Of a stretch of 62,000 bases of DNA, positions 1 through 34,384 are shown one piece after another; position 1 is the stretch's first letter; each line of letters begins with the position of its first letter. Source of the DNA: Cristatella mucedo (Eukaryota; Bryozoa; Phylactolaemata; Cristatellidae); the NCBI GenBank assembly GCA_009760855.2, contig WPIO01000133.1, positions 1 through 62,000 of the forward strand. Direction: 5' to 3'. Position numbers and translations under genes: made by a program. Under the pieces are notes generated by a model. That model had not been told where the DNA came from. It was given only the letters and a program-made list of their open reading frames with translations, and made no database searches.

Positions 1-918
1 TTGCCTATTCATTAACTCCATCCATGTCTTCGCTGCCGAATCGTCCCCACCCGCGCACATGCACACTTGCGTGCGGGAAGAGATCTCTCTCGCAGCGATT
101 GCAACGACCGTCGCCGCGAGTGATTCGCGTAATTGGGACTACGCCTGGGCGCCGGCCGCTGGGGTCGACCGCAGTTATCAGCGGCCTCGCTGCTAGCGGT
201 TGCGCAAGACGCTGCATTCAGGAAGGAAGTCGCGAGAAGCGGGCGTCGTGCGCGAAACGCGACGCGACGGCACGCCACGGAGGCGCGAGCCGCGTTCGGT
301 GGCTCTCTCCGTCAACTTCCGGCCCCGCACGCATCGGGCGGCGAGGTTTGGCGCCTTCGCATCACCACGAGAGCGCGAGCGCGCGGCGCCACCAGGCGGC
401 TGCGCTGCAGTCCGTCAGCCGACGTCGTCACGCAGGTACTGCTTTTGGTCTCGCCGATTTCTTTCCGGTCGCACGTGCGCGCTCCCTCCGCCGACGGATC
501 GCTCTCGGAGCGCGTGCGATCCGACCTCGCCGGGCGTCAGCGCGTTAAACAAACACGGGCAACAAACGTCGCCGCGCAGCCGAGTGCCGGCGCGAGCGGA
601 GCTATTGTTACGGATCGCCGTTCTGGTCCGGTTTCCGTCTCGGCGCTCGCGACCTCCCGAAAGAGAGCGCGATTGTGCTGGCGTGTGAGCGCGCGCAGGA
701 ATTCCGGCCGCTCGGGGTCAGCTCGCCAGCGTGCGCCGGTGAGCGCGCGCGCGCGCGCCCCCTTCCGCGCGCCCGACCCCCGACCAGCGGTCGATAGGCT
801 TCGCCGTTCGGCGGAAGCGAGGTCGTCACCGCGTTGCCGAGTCGCCTCGGACACGCCCCGCCGTCGTCTCGCGCAGCTACCGCCGCCGCCGCCGCCGCCT
901 TGGCCGCTGCAGCCTTAG

Positions 919-971
<53 letters not shown>
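1..971 (+). promoter_or_regulatory. CpG-rich 5' flank and leader of the first gene
   Basis: This stretch is very GC-rich and dense in CpG, and it ends in a run of GCC triplets that abuts the ATG at 972. I see no convincing exon in it. The long open frames on both strands are arginine-, alanine- or serine-rich, as expected from GC-rich DNA with few stop codons. No TATA box is evident. The likely reading is a CpG-island promoter plus 5' UTR for the gene starting at 972. The transcription start cannot be placed from sequence alone. Confidence 0.5.
884..971 (+). repeat. GCC/CCG trinucleotide repeat next to the start codon
   Basis: An interrupted block of CCG/GCC triplets at about 884-905 is followed by an essentially pure run from about 919 to 971, ending directly at the start codon of gene 1. 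The frame is open through the repeat, reading as polyalanine, from an upstream ATG at 834. The repeat could therefore be 5' UTR or, if that ATG is used, an N-terminal Ala tract. Confidence 0.85.
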
Positions 972-5274
<4,303 letters not shown>

Positions 5275-6200
5275 GCGCTCGAGCGCTGGTCCGGTGCGAG
5301 CGAGCGCCAGACGGCGCAGACGCTCGCGCTGGAACTGGCGCGGCGAGCGGTGGTCGGACGGAGGCGCCGCGCCAGCTGCGGTAGCAGAAGCGGAGTACGT
5401 CGGCGAGCGCTGTCGGCTCGTGCGCGGCGGCGGAGCCGAAGCTGCGGCCGGCGCGGTGCGGCGCAGATAGTGAGCCCCGCTCAAATCGGCGCAACCAACG
5501 GAAGCCAGCGGGTACCGGAGCGCCACCTGGCTGAGGCGGAGCCGCCGGAAGCCGGCGGTCGTCCGCCAGCAGCTCGGATGGCGTAGTAGCGGAGGCGCTC
5601 TCTCATCGACGGACCGACCGACCGACCGCCCGCCTTCGGCGGGTCATTGCCGCCGCCGCCGCCGCAGCGGAAGCGCGGCGAGCGGTTCCGCTGCCTCGCC
5701 GCCGCCGCTATATTCGCCGCTTTGGTCGTTGGCTCCGTCTTCGCATGCCGTGCAGGAAATAAGAGCGCCTGCCGCATATACGCCTGTCGCTGAGTTTGCT
5801 TTGGATGACCCGGCACCCGCATGCGACCCCAGCGTGCTCCACCTAGCGAGCTATTCCTCCGGCTCCTTTTTTCCGGCTCGTCGGATGTAAATATATTGTG
5901 CGTCGGAGGGCAGCCCACTTCCCGCCATGCCCCGCCCGCAACGTCGACCGCAGGGCTTTCCCAGCCGAGTCCGGCGGTCAGGCGGAAACCCGCGGGGCAC
6001 TTTCGCTCGATGCCTAGTCGGCTGCTTTGCTAGAGCGCCATCTGTCGACGGCTCATCGACCGAGGCTCGCTCCCTCTTGCGAATGATGTCTGCTTGAGGA
6101 CAAAGCAAGATGCCGATCGCTCGTTTTTCGCGTTGGGTTGGCGAGCGTCCGCTCAGCTATCTGATCAGGCGGTCTCCTTTTTCATAGCGCCGGTGCTAGT
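5275..6200. other. GC-rich gene-free stretch after gene 1
   Basis: This CpG-rich DNA contains short CCG runs (about 5650-5665) and four GACC units near 5611-5630. It could be the 3' UTR of gene 1 or a separate CpG island. I see no exon with credible splice sites, and no AATAAA within the first 600 bp after the stop. Confidence 0.5.
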
Positions 6201-6245
6201 GCGGCCTCCATGGGGCACACGGAATATATATTCATAATTCATGCG

Positions 6246-6345
6246 TAAAGCGCCCTAAGAGAACTTAATCTCTATCCAGGCGTCTCACTTGTGCCGCAGG
6301 GCTCGAGCCAAAGACCTCGGTCGGTCGTCAAAGACGAGCACCCCG
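6246..6345 (-). repeat. SINE-2 copy, minus strand
   Basis: The reverse complement matches SINE-2 (see the copy at 6786): a GAGCCC-type B-box region, then the tail block GCCTGGATAGAGATTAAG followed by TTCTCTTAGGGCGC. The flank contains AT-rich sequence after the GCGCTTTAC end. Confidence 0.7.
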
Positions 6346-6547
6346 AGTCCAAACCTGGGGGGCAAACCTCAGGCTGACTACCGTCTTCTATGTAGAGCGA
6401 CTTTTTCGTCCAGGCAGGTAGCCTGGAGATTTTATGCAGCGATCCAACTGAACCTTGTTTGGCAGACATTGCGAAACTGCGAGGAGGCCGCTGTCAAGGT
6501 CAATACAGTATAAAGGTGCGACGTGTGAGCAGAGCAGAGCTTCGCTC

Positions 6548-6682
6548 CATTTCCTGAGCGAACCGGTTCATGATGAATAAGGAGCGGCTCGATTCCCTTT
6601 GCAGCAAATGTAAAGCGCCTAGAGAGAGATTGAGTTCTCTGAGGGCGCTTTATAGAGTGCATTATTATTATTATTATTATTT
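6548..6682 (+). repeat. LINE-A 3' end (hairpin tail plus ATT repeat)
   Basis: A severely 5'-truncated LINE-A. The sequence from about 6600 carries the conserved terminal hairpin (AAAGCGCC, then AGAGA and TCTCT, then GGGCGCTTTAT) followed by GTGCATTATTATT repeats. Similar tails recur at 46140, 51820, 52410, 54440 and 60570. Confidence 0.85.
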
Positions 6683-6785
6683 GGGCTTCTGAGGACAAAT
6701 CACGAGCGCTAACTAAATATCGCAAGTCGTTTTTTCATTAGCATGTGCGTAATTTCCATTGTTGTATAGCGAGTAAAATAATTTT

Positions 6786-6930
6786 GCCGAGCTGGGTTGG
6801 TCCAGCGGTTAAGGTGCTCGCCCCGACTAAGGTCTGGCTGAGGATCGAGCCCTGAGGCATATGTGAAGTGCCTGAATAGAGATTTAGTTCTCTTGGGGCG
6901 CTATACAGATGAATTATATTTTTTATATTT
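6786..6930 (+). repeat. SINE-2 copy with tRNA-like head
   Basis: The head starts GAGCTGGGTTGGTCCAGCGG, resembling a Pol III A box, with a B-box-like GGATCGAGCCC at about 6842-6852. The tail (AAGTGCCTGAATAGAGATTT, then AGTTCTCTTGGGGCGCTATA) is a variant of the LINE-A terminal hairpin. The copy ends in an AT-rich run. This is the clearest plus-strand copy of the family. Confidence 0.8.
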
Positions 6931-7559
6931 AATATTTAGTGGTTGTATCCATATTCATTGATTCTCTTACGTGGAGTTGCACGGCGCCTGCATATGGATT
7001 TGAACCAATTACGAAACTAGAAAAACAACTTGCTATTAAATTTTTTATTTTCATTATCTGAATGCCCCAAACATTGGCACACCACTAGGGAAAGGGTTCG
7101 CGAAGTAGCCGGACAACGTGCCATCGCTACGACAGCAACAGCTTCAAACGCAGCCCTAATCTTCACCAACGGGTCTTCAATTATGTACACCATTTTGAAA
7201 CTAGGTTTTACGTATGGAAAGCTCCGCCTTGCTCTTTGGTCTCAGTACCGCGACAATTTTGTTCCAGAACGCACGACACTCATCAGGCATCTTTCCTGGA
7301 CTTGTAAATACTAGATATATGGCTGTCTCACATGCCGAAAGTTGCCAGCTCTTCCTTTGACCTATTGAACTCCACATGACCCTTCTGACCTTTTTAGCTC
7401 TTCATCCCAATCACTTTATTCCCTCTCTTCCCACATTTACGAGATTCTTGATTGGATGGCCACTTAGTAGCATTACGCGAATGTTTGAAGACCTTGCCCT
7501 CAAGATCAAATAGGCTAGAATATCACCCCTAGATCAATCAAAACTGGAGGTGGAGTTGC

Positions 7560-8828
7560 TACTTTCGTGCGCTCGAAATTCAACTTCAAGCCATTTGCGG
7601 TACCCTCGAAGCAGTCTTTTGAATCATTGGCCTTCAAGACATCCGAAAACAAGCTACCGATAGTGGCAGTAGTCTATCGTCCACCAGGTACCAAATCCTC
7701 CTTTATCTCAGATTTCTCCGATCTCATTTCGACTTTGTGTGCAAGAAATCGATCCTTCCTCGTTATGGGTTATTTCAACGTTCACTTTGATAACTTATCT
7801 GACTGACGCTTTAAGCACCGAATTTCGTGCATTGACTGACTCATTGTCTCTTGTGGCTCATGTGCATGGCCCTACTTACATAAATGGTCACGAACTCGAC
7901 CAGATTTTCTCGTACAACTGCACTTTGTCATCACCAATTATCACCGAATCCTGCTTATCTGACCACATGCACATCTCATTCAATCTACAGTGTGTGCCCA
8001 CCTCCTCATCTAAAATAACCTGTGAATTGCGAAACCTCAAGACCCTTGGCATCGACGCTGTCCGTGCGAGAATATCTGCTTTACCTCTTCTGCTCAGTCC
8101 TCCCTTCGATCTGTCATCATTGGTAGATAGCTACAACACGACACTAGCTGACACGCTCGACGAGTTTGCAACTCTGACAAAGCGCACTGTGCGTTTCCAC
8201 CCAGAAGGCCTGTGGTTTACCACAAACATTAAACTAGCCAGGTCTACTAAACGAAAGCTTGAAAAAGCATACAAAAGATCCGGACTGACTGTCCATCGAC
8301 AGGCAAAGGAAGACTACTGTAGGTCGTACCAATCGATCCTAGCAAAGGTCAAGTCTAGCTTCTTTAAAAACATTGTTGAATCATGGATGCACAATCCAAA
8401 ATGCTGATGCCGACGATCAACCATCTCCTCAACCGTTCCCAGATTAGCTCCTAACCTGATGATCCTTGTGATGACCTAGCCGATCGCTTCTCTCGATTCT
8501 TTGTGCAGAAGATAGACAAGATCAGGGAATCCATCACTGTGATGACAATATCTCCACTAGAATGCAGTTCCCCGATTCCTGGCTGCAACTCAATGTCTGC
8601 ATTTAAGCAGGTCACTAGTGATCTAGTCCTGAAGTTCGTATCTCAATCAAAGAAGACAAGTCCTCTGAACCCTATTCCCACTATCCTGCTCTTACGTTGC
8701 ATTGATCTGCTGCTGGCATGCGTGACTAACATCATTAATATATCATTAGCCCCAGGTCATGTCCCAGCACCTTTCAAAAAAGCTGTAGTGAGGCCACTTC
8801 TCAAGAAATCGACATTAGACCAAGAGAA
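7560..8828 (+). mobile_element. LINE-A fragment: endonuclease and 5' part of reverse transcriptase, broken
   Basis: Overlapping frames encode an exonuclease-endonuclease-phosphatase domain. VVYRPPGTKS and LVMGYFNVHFDN correspond to the family's VYRPP and GDFN motifs, and ITESCLSDHMHISF to the SDH motif. A linker with SFFKNIVESW follows, then the start of the RT region (FKKAVVRPLLKK). Several frameshifts and stops break the frame (for example near 7800 and 8405). The copy stops abruptly at about 8828, where an unrelated LINE-C fragment begins. An L2/CR1-like clade is inferred from the motifs. Confidence 0.85.
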
Positions 8829-9145
8829 ATTTTGGCGCATTCGTGTCTGGATTATTGCTATGCCCTTTTTTCAGCCCTTCCGACCGCTGCCCTTGATCGC
8901 CTGCGAGCGGATGGTGCACAGCTCAGCAACGGCTCGTCTGATCGATCGTCAACCAATCGGCGTGGCTGCAGCGTCGTCCCATTTCCGTCTGATCTTCGCC
9001 CGCTCTCTATCAAGCATCGGATCAATTTCAAGCTGACCTCTGTTTGGCTCCATCCAAACTCTCCAAGCTCGGACTCCTCTCCGGCGTGCTCGTGTGCCAC
9101 CCGCTCCTCCTCAGCATCGAGTCATACTGCCCCCGTCTCTCGTGC
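8828..9145 (+). mobile_element. LINE-C fragment: C-terminal region of a third LINE
   Basis: The frame reads LDYCYALFSALPTAALDRL, then after a shift PLSIKHRINFKLTS. These match the post-RT region of L2-type LINEs (DYCN, GLP and HWLPVxxRIxFK), but the sequence differs from LINE-A and LINE-B. It is abutted directly to LINE-A without a recognisable boundary repeat. Confidence 0.65.
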
Positions 9146-10094
9146 TAGACTTAAATATTTTGCTAATTGAGCCCGCAGCTGGTCTCAAGCACTGAGATCC
9201 GTGAAATCGCTTTCGGCTGTGGTCGGTGGCTACCAGCAACGGCTGCATTGCGGCCATTGCAGTGTCGGCTAAAGGCTAAATCGGTTGCAGTTTTTTTTAT
9301 TTCCCTTCGTTCAAGTGTCACTAGTCCGTTTTTTGCCTCCCGATGTGCACGATCCCGCGCAGGCTACTAGCCGTAGGTCTTATTGACCGCGACCGCTACC
9401 GCTACTGTCTTCCGATTTTCGGAACGACGCGGGCACTTAACTTTAGCGCCCGGGCTGATGCCGGCGTCTCTATCTCGTCGGCTGCAGCATCCAGGAAAGC
9501 CGGCTAGCCACCGTTTGAAATGCGATTGCTGAGAAACAGGCAGGACTCCGTGCCCGAGTCCGCTGGAAGTCCGTTCTTTGAGACTTGTAACCGGCTGCCG
9601 GCGACCGGCGCCCGCGCATCGTCCGTCCCCCAAAGGGTCAAAGGGCAGGCTTGGCCTCAGCCTGGGCGACCCTCACCTGGCCGTATTGCACGTCAGCCAA
9701 ACTTCGCTAGTGGATCATGGATGTATAAATACAGAGCGTATAAGTGTGGAGCTAATTTATGTCGCGCGGCGCGTACACGCTCGGCCGCTCGTACCGGCAG
9801 CCGAGATGGAAATAGTCACTTTCCGCGGTGCACAAACCCCCACGGTCATGAGCTCAGATCGTGTTTGTAACGCGCATCGTCAATCAACCTAGATGGAACA
9901 CGCGGAATTCAGGTCAACTTGCACTAAACTGGGTCAATGCTTCGAGAAAGGTGGCTGTGCATTGCGTCAACTAAATGGTAGATAATTTAACGGCCTATTT
10001 ATACTGCAGCAGAATAGCTTGCGGTGTTCGCTTCAATTCTTCATTGCCAGGGCTCAAACCTTCCATCCGGGTATTGATGCCCAATTCTTATTTT
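9146..10094. other. Gene-free stretch upstream of TRMT1
   Basis: I see no exon, RNA gene or recognised repeat in this interval. The open frames near 9370-9890 have neutral composition, with no motif and no matching splice structure. Confidence 0.5.
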
Positions 10095-10205
10095 TAAGTC
10101 ATTTGTATAGCGCTCTAACTGAATTGAATCTCCGTTCAGGTGCTGCGCGTACGCCACGGGGCTCGAGCCCAAGACCTCGGTCTTGCCGTGCAACACCTTA
10201 ATAAT
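10095..10205 (-). repeat. SINE-2 copy, minus strand
   Basis: The reverse complement runs from the tRNA-like head (GGTGTTGCACGGCAAGACC, then GAGGTCTTGGGCTCGAGCCCC) into the LINE-A-like tail (ACCTGAACGGAGATTCAATT). It lies about 270 bp upstream of the first possible TRMT1 ATG. Confidence 0.7.
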
Positions 10206-10476
10206 ATTCACATTCAGGCGCACGCAAATCCATCCACTGTTGAGATCGACCGAGATGCATCAAAACCAAAACGGAAAGGATCGTCTGGCGGGATAGCTCG
10301 CCAACCCGTGCACAGAGCAGCTTCGGGAACTCTTAGTTACGGGCGGAACAGTTGTACAGCGAATCCATTTGCGTGCAACGGATGTGCCACCTGCCGCCGG
10401 GTCAACGTGACTGCTGGTGGTGGCGCTCGAATTGGATCGTCCCTCGTAAACGGCGTCGTCGCGAGGTGTACACAGC

Positions 10477-29827
<19,351 letters not shown>

Positions 29828-30099
29828 GCCACTGTCGTGCGGCAGAGCTCGGCTGACTCAAGTGCTGCGTTCCTTCGTCAGAGCGTTTTCTCGGAGCATC
29901 GACGCCCCGCCGGCGGCCGTGCTTTTTTTCGTTATCTTGGGCGTTCTCTCGCGCGCTCGTGCGTTTCACTTGTCGCCGCCTGCTCTCCTGGGAACGCTCG
30001 TGGCAAACGCTCGCCGAGCCGCCAGCACGCCGCGATGCCCAGCGGCTAGGTAGCGGAGCGCGGAGCGCCGCGGCGATGTTGCTACTGTCCAAAAAAAGG

Positions 30100-30109
30100 T
30101 TTAATTAAA
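30100..30109. terminator. Palindromic ATTAAA poly(A) signal serving both convergent genes
   Basis: TTTAATTAAA is a perfect 10-bp palindrome and reads ATTAAA on both strands. It lies 273 bp after the TRMT1 stop and 278 bp beyond the stop of the minus-strand gene. I see no canonical AATAAA on either strand between the two genes. Confidence 0.55.
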
Positions 30110-30386
30110 TTACAAAATAACACCAACAGCAGCCCGACGGTCTCACTTTACGGCCGCTCGATCGTCTCGAAGCTCCTCGTTACGCTCGCGTTTGGCCGCT
30201 CGCTTTCTTGTTTTCGTCAGAGAAGGACAGAAAGCCAGCAGAAAGTCTGTGCGACCATTAAAAAATAATAGTAATCGGCAGCGGCTGGCGCCTGTCACAG
30301 CTGTCGCGACCCTCCCTGCTCTCAGCTCTACATCCTCTCAGCTCCTGTCGCCATCGAACGCCGCTCGCCGATGTCGACTAGAGCAG

Positions 30387-32546
30387 CTACTGCTGGCCTC
30401 CGGCTGGCGACGCCAGCGAGATGGCCGCTGCCGTCGTCGTAGGCGCCGACGGCTGGGAAACTGGGTCCTTGGCCTTGACCGCGACTGGCGCGGCGGCGGA
30501 GGCGGTGCGAGAGTGAGAGCGGTTCCGGTCGAAGCGCGAGCGATTCTTAGTCTCCCTGCCGCCGCCGGCGGCAGGCTGCTTGGCCGCCGGCAGCAGCTGC
30601 GGCAGCAGCGCCAGCGACGGTATCCAGCTGTTGTACTCGGCCGCCACCTCGCGGAATGCGCGCGAGAAGACGGCGCGGTACTGGTCGAAGCCGGCCTCGT
30701 GAGCGCCGTTGGACACGGTGAAGCCCGTGTAGCTGGCCTGCAGCAGGTGCTCGCCGCGGCGGACGCTCACGCACCAGTTCACCTGCACCGACATGTCGAC
30801 AAAGTGGGAGCGTAGTAGCAGACTGCCGCTCACCGGCGACGCGAATATGTACTTGGGCCCGCTCGTCACCTGCACGTCGCCGCGCTCGTCCTGGTGCACT
30901 TTAACGTTGTTCAGGATTATCGTCGTCGATCCGTTCTTGTGGAAGTAGTAGCGCGCCGCCTTGGCCGCCTGCTCGCACTGCGCGACCACGCCCGCGGCGG
31001 CCGACGACGATTGGCCGCCGAAGCCTGCGGCGGCGGCGAACAGGAGCGCCACTGAGCAGTCCCTGGACATGTCGCTGAAGCAGTAGACGGCCGGCACGAT
31101 GTGGTCGCCGTCGAGCAGGTAGCACTCGACGCCCGACGCGAACAGGATGCCGTCGGTCGTCATGCGGCAGCGACGCTCGCCGAACACTTCCGCCTCGGTT
31201 CGCGTGCCGTCCTGGAAGATCTTGGCGGCGACGTGGAAGATGCAGTTGGCGCTGCCGCGCGCGTTGGTCGCCGCCACCGCCTTGTGTCGGTGGTTGACGA
31301 CGCGCAGCGTCTTGTCGAGCGTCATCTCGACGGCCACGTCGTACTTGAGCAGCACCGTTATGAGGCCGCCCGGCGACACGTACACGGACGGGTAGATGGC
31401 CTGCGGAGGAGGCGGCGGCGGCTGCTGCGGTGGCGGCGGCGAAGACGGCAGCAGCCCGGCGGCGAAGGTCGGCGTCAGCGCCGCCGCCGCCGCGTAGCCG
31501 CCAGGCGCCGCGGCGGCGGCTGCGAACGACGACGCTGCCGCCGCCGCGTGTGCGCCGCCGCGGTGCGGTATATTTCCCGAGCCGTCGGGGAACGGCAGGT
31601 GACCGCTCGGCATCAGCTGGAACGGCGGCTGCTGCGGCTGGCCCGCTCCGCCGCCGCCGCCGCAGTCGTGCAGAGACGGGGCCGCCGGGTCGCTGGCGTA
31701 GCCGTCGGCCAAGTGCAGCGACGCGAACGGGTCGCGGTCGCGATGCGACGGCGAGTCACGCGCCGACAGCAGCGAGCCTGCGTCCAAGCCGCACGAGAAT
31801 TCGTCGCGGTCGAGCGAGGCGGCGGCAGCCTCGGTCGCGGCCTCGTCACCGCCGCCTCGCGAGAGCGCCTCGGCTGCTGAGTCGCAGGAGCCGACGTCAG
31901 GGTCGAGCGTGCACTCACTCGTCGCCGACTGGAAGCTCGTCGACATCCGGGCGCCGCCGCCGCCGCCGCTGCTCATCTCGCCGCCGTCGGATGCCGACGA
32001 CGAGCTGCAACGGCTGGTCAGCTCAAGACGCTCTCCGACCACCGCCGCCGTCACCGTGGCAACCCGGCGAGCAGCGCCGACGCGCTCGCCGTCGACGCTG
32101 CGGCGGTCCGGTTCGCTGTCGCTCGCTTCGGGGCGCCGCCGACTGACGACTCGTGCCAGCGCCTGCTGCATGATGCCGGCGCAGCTTGGTTGGAGTGTGC
32201 GGGCTCTCTCTCTCTCGCTCCGGCCGAATGTGAAAAATGGCAGCCGAGCGCAGCCTCGGTGCCGAGGCTCGACGGCGCGGCGCGACGCCGGCCGTGACGC
32301 GGCGCTCGACGGGACGCCGGCGCCGCCGAAGCGGCGATGGAAGCTGCAGTCGTCCGGCGCTGGCTTTGTTTTTGTGCCCGCGAAGCTGCCGCGAGCCCGC
32401 CGATTCGGACACCGGCGGCCGCAGTGGACCGAGTTTCGCGTCTCCAGCAGGCTGGCTTGCGCTGCTTTTGAACTGTTGCGCCCGCACAATGCGAAGCGAG
32501 CAGCGTCCGCAGGCAGGGCTGGGCTGCGGCTCGCATGAGCTGCCAT
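30387..32546 (-). CDS. Large single-exon gene, unrecognised protein with Ala/Gly/Pro-rich N-terminal half
   Basis: One open frame of 719 codons runs on the minus strand, convergent with TRMT1. I do not recognise the family. About residues 180-380 are low complexity (Ala, Gly, Pro and Ser runs). From about residue 383 the protein looks ordered: IYPSVYVSPGGLITVLLKYD, then LRVVNHRHKAVAAT, IFQDGTRTEAEVFGERR and GVECYLLDGDHIVPAVYCF. A second block near residues 535-650 includes RYYFHKNGSTTIILNNVKVH and VDMSVQVNWCVSVRRGEHLL. The alternating hydrophobic pattern suggests beta-rich domains. There is no signal peptide or membrane span. The C-terminus is Ala/Ser/Pro-rich. Start choice is open: the first ATG (32546) has C at -3, whereas ATG 32171 (MQQALARVV, 594 residues) has A at -3 and starts nearer the non-random sequence; the N-terminal 125 codons look like translated 5' UTR. 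Codon use is GC-biased, like TRMT1 exon 1. Confidence 0.75.
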   Translation of the reverse strand: MAAHASRSPALPADAARFALCGRNSSKAAQASLLETRNSVHCGRRCPNRRARGSFAGTKTKPAPDDCSFHRRFGGAGVPSSAASRPASRRAVEPRHRGCARLPFFTFGRSERERARTLQPSCAGIMQQALARVVSRRRPEASDSEPDRRSVDGERVGAARRVATVTAAVVGERLELTSRCSSSSASDGGEMSSGGGGGARMSTSFQSATSECTLDPDVGSCDSAAEALSRGGGDEAATEAAAASLDRDEFSCGLDAGSLLSARDSPSHRDRDPFASLHLADGYASDPAAPSLHDCGGGGGAGQPQQPPFQLMPSGHLPFPDGSGNIPHRGGAHAAAAASSFAAAAAAPGGYAAAAALTPTFAAGLLPSSPPPPQQPPPPPPQAIYPSVYVSPGGLITVLLKYDVAVEMTLDKTLRVVNHRHKAVAATNARGSANCIFHVAAKIFQDGTRTEAEVFGERRCRMTTDGILFASGVECYLLDGDHIVPAVYCFSDMSRDCSVALLFAAAAGFGGQSSSAAAGVVAQCEQAAKAARYYFHKNGSTTIILNNVKVHQDERGDVQVTSGPKYIFASPVSGSLLLRSHFVDMSVQVNWCVSVRRGEHLLQASYTGFTVSNGAHEAGFDQYRAVFSRAFREVAAEYNSWIPSLALLPQLLPAAKQPAAGGGRETKNRSRFDRNRSHSRTASAAAPVAVKAKDPVSQPSAPTTTAAAISLASPAGGQQ

Positions 32547-33231
32547 CTGACGCGCTCGCTAGCTAGCGTCCGCCGCCTCGCCGCTTTCTGACGGAAGTGG
32601 CAGTCGAAGCAAAAGAAAGCCTAGACAACGGACGAGCATGCGCCTCGTCAAAATTGGGCACGCTCGGAGCAGTCCAGCCTCGTTTTAGCGCATGCGGCGT
32701 CGGGCGAGCGCAACCGAATCGAGGTCGGCGCAAGCCGCTCCGCCGGCGTCGAGCGAAGAGTCGTCGCCGCCGTCCGCTGTGATCGAAATCGTCCGTCGGA
32801 GCAGCGATTCCATTTATCAGGCTGCCTAGTGATCGCCCGGAGTGGCGGCGGCCTTTTGGTGGGGCCGTCGCGAAAATGTTTCGTCGCAGAGAAAAGCCGT
32901 CAAGCTCAGCGCGAGCAGCGCGGCTGCAGTCGAGCGTAGCCGGTTCGGCAGCTCGTGGAGCTCTCCGGGGCGTGCGCTCCGCGCCGCCACGCCCTGCTCC
33001 CGCCTACTCGCCCTTCGGGACGCGCGCGGCGCCCTGCGCGAGCGCCGCCGAGGCGCGCGCAGCGACTTCCGAGGCCACGCGCGCCGTCTCCGCCGCTGGA
33101 CCGCGGTGCTGAGAGCATTTACAGGCCGTGCGGCAGCGGCGCCTCGGCACTGCAGTCGTCGCCTCCGCCGTCGCTAGGCGAGGGAGAAGCGTCCACGCCC
33201 GCAGGCATATATCAACCGCTATTCAATATTC
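32547..33231 (-). promoter_or_regulatory. CpG-rich upstream region of the minus-strand gene
   Basis: About 700 bp of CpG-rich DNA lie upstream of the minus-strand gene, ending at an AAT repeat (33232-33257). This is the expected position of its promoter. No core motif is obvious. The open frames here on the plus strand are compositional. Confidence 0.5.
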
Positions 33232-33258
33232 AATAATAATAATAATAATAATAATATT
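33232..33258 (+). repeat. (AAT)n microsatellite
   Basis: About eight AAT units. This is the same tail type that ends minus-strand LINE-A copies, but no LINE-A hairpin lies next to it. Confidence 0.85.
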
Positions 33259-33779
33259 CAACCGCTCTGTCTGGCATTTTCCGTCCGCTCTTTGTGGCGC
33301 CTACGTCGCAAAAAAGTCTGGGCTGGGCGGCGGTCCGCCGTCGGATGGCGCGCTGCGCGGTTCTCGTTATTCGCATCCACCGAAGGCGGAAGCGACGTCC
33401 CGGAGCAGACCAATAGAAAGCGCCTCCCTCCGCGTGCCGGACTTCGATGCAGCCGAACGAAATGGCGGAGGACGACGCGCCATCGACGCAGCAGCGGCTT
33501 TCGCCGCGGCAAACTACGGCGAGAGACCTCGTTAACTGAACGCATTTGTCTCGCATTACCAAACGTAGCCCTTCGGAGGGGGCGACCAGTATGACGAAGG
33601 ATATAAGTTAAGCGCGATCGCTCCGACTCCCGCTTCTCGCGCGGAGCTTTCCAGGCGAGGGGCGAACGGCTGACCGAAGGATGGCGGCCGCGATGGCTCG
33701 GCCCAGAGAGATCAAGGTGGTCTCCGCGACTTAGGTCGAGGTGAATGTATTTGACGGCCGAGATCGTCGAGCAGCGTGG

Positions 33780-33848
33780 CATACTCAAAGCGCCTAAATG
33801 GGGATCGAGTTCTCTTTGGCCGCCAAACAAATGAATTATGTTTTTTCC
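33780..33848 (+). repeat. SINE-2 or LINE-A tail fragment
   Basis: The block reads AAAGCGCCTAAATGGGGATC, GAGTTCTCTTTGGCCGCCAA, ATGAATTATG and a T run. The ATGAATTAT end matches SINE-2 rather than the ATT repeat of LINE-A. Confidence 0.6.
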
Positions 33849-34384
33849 AGCCGACTTACAGACTGCAGGCAGCGCATAGATTCGCCTTTAGACAAGTTTT
33901 CTCTCTTGGCGACATGGCGGCGTAAGAAATCGCAAGCTTGGTCTTTTTGTGTGGATTTATCTGTTCAGCTCCAATTCTGAAATTCTCATCCGGCTCCACA
34001 TCCTCATCGATCTCTGACTTGCTCCTCGTTTTTAAAGATGGCCGATCTCTCCTTGGGAAGTGGGTAAGGGAAGTGGCAGCGCAGTGTGGCTCGATTTATG
34101 AATGGAGGTCCGCAAAGCCGATTGCAGGTGCACTCTTACCAGTTCACGGCTCGGAGCAGTCTGACATGCAGAAGTAGTATTTCGTTGAGTTATTCGTGGG
34201 TGCCTAACGAATTCTTGGGATAACATAGCATTGCTCTCTGTGTCTGTCTGTCTGTATCTCTCTCTCTTGGACCTCTGCTCCATTCAATTAAAAAGCGAAA
34301 TGGAAATGCAATAGCAAGTACATGACATTATAGAATCAACTAAAAATACAATATAACCAATTACACTAAATACCCAACGATCAG
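33849..34384. other. Intergenic sequence with nothing recognised
   Basis: No exon or recognised repeat. A short TCTG/CT run lies near 34240-34266. Confidence 0.4.

Noticed and set aside
31101-32146. Plus-strand frames opposite the 719-codon minus-strand gene
   Set aside because: Arg-rich shadows of a GC-rich coding frame.
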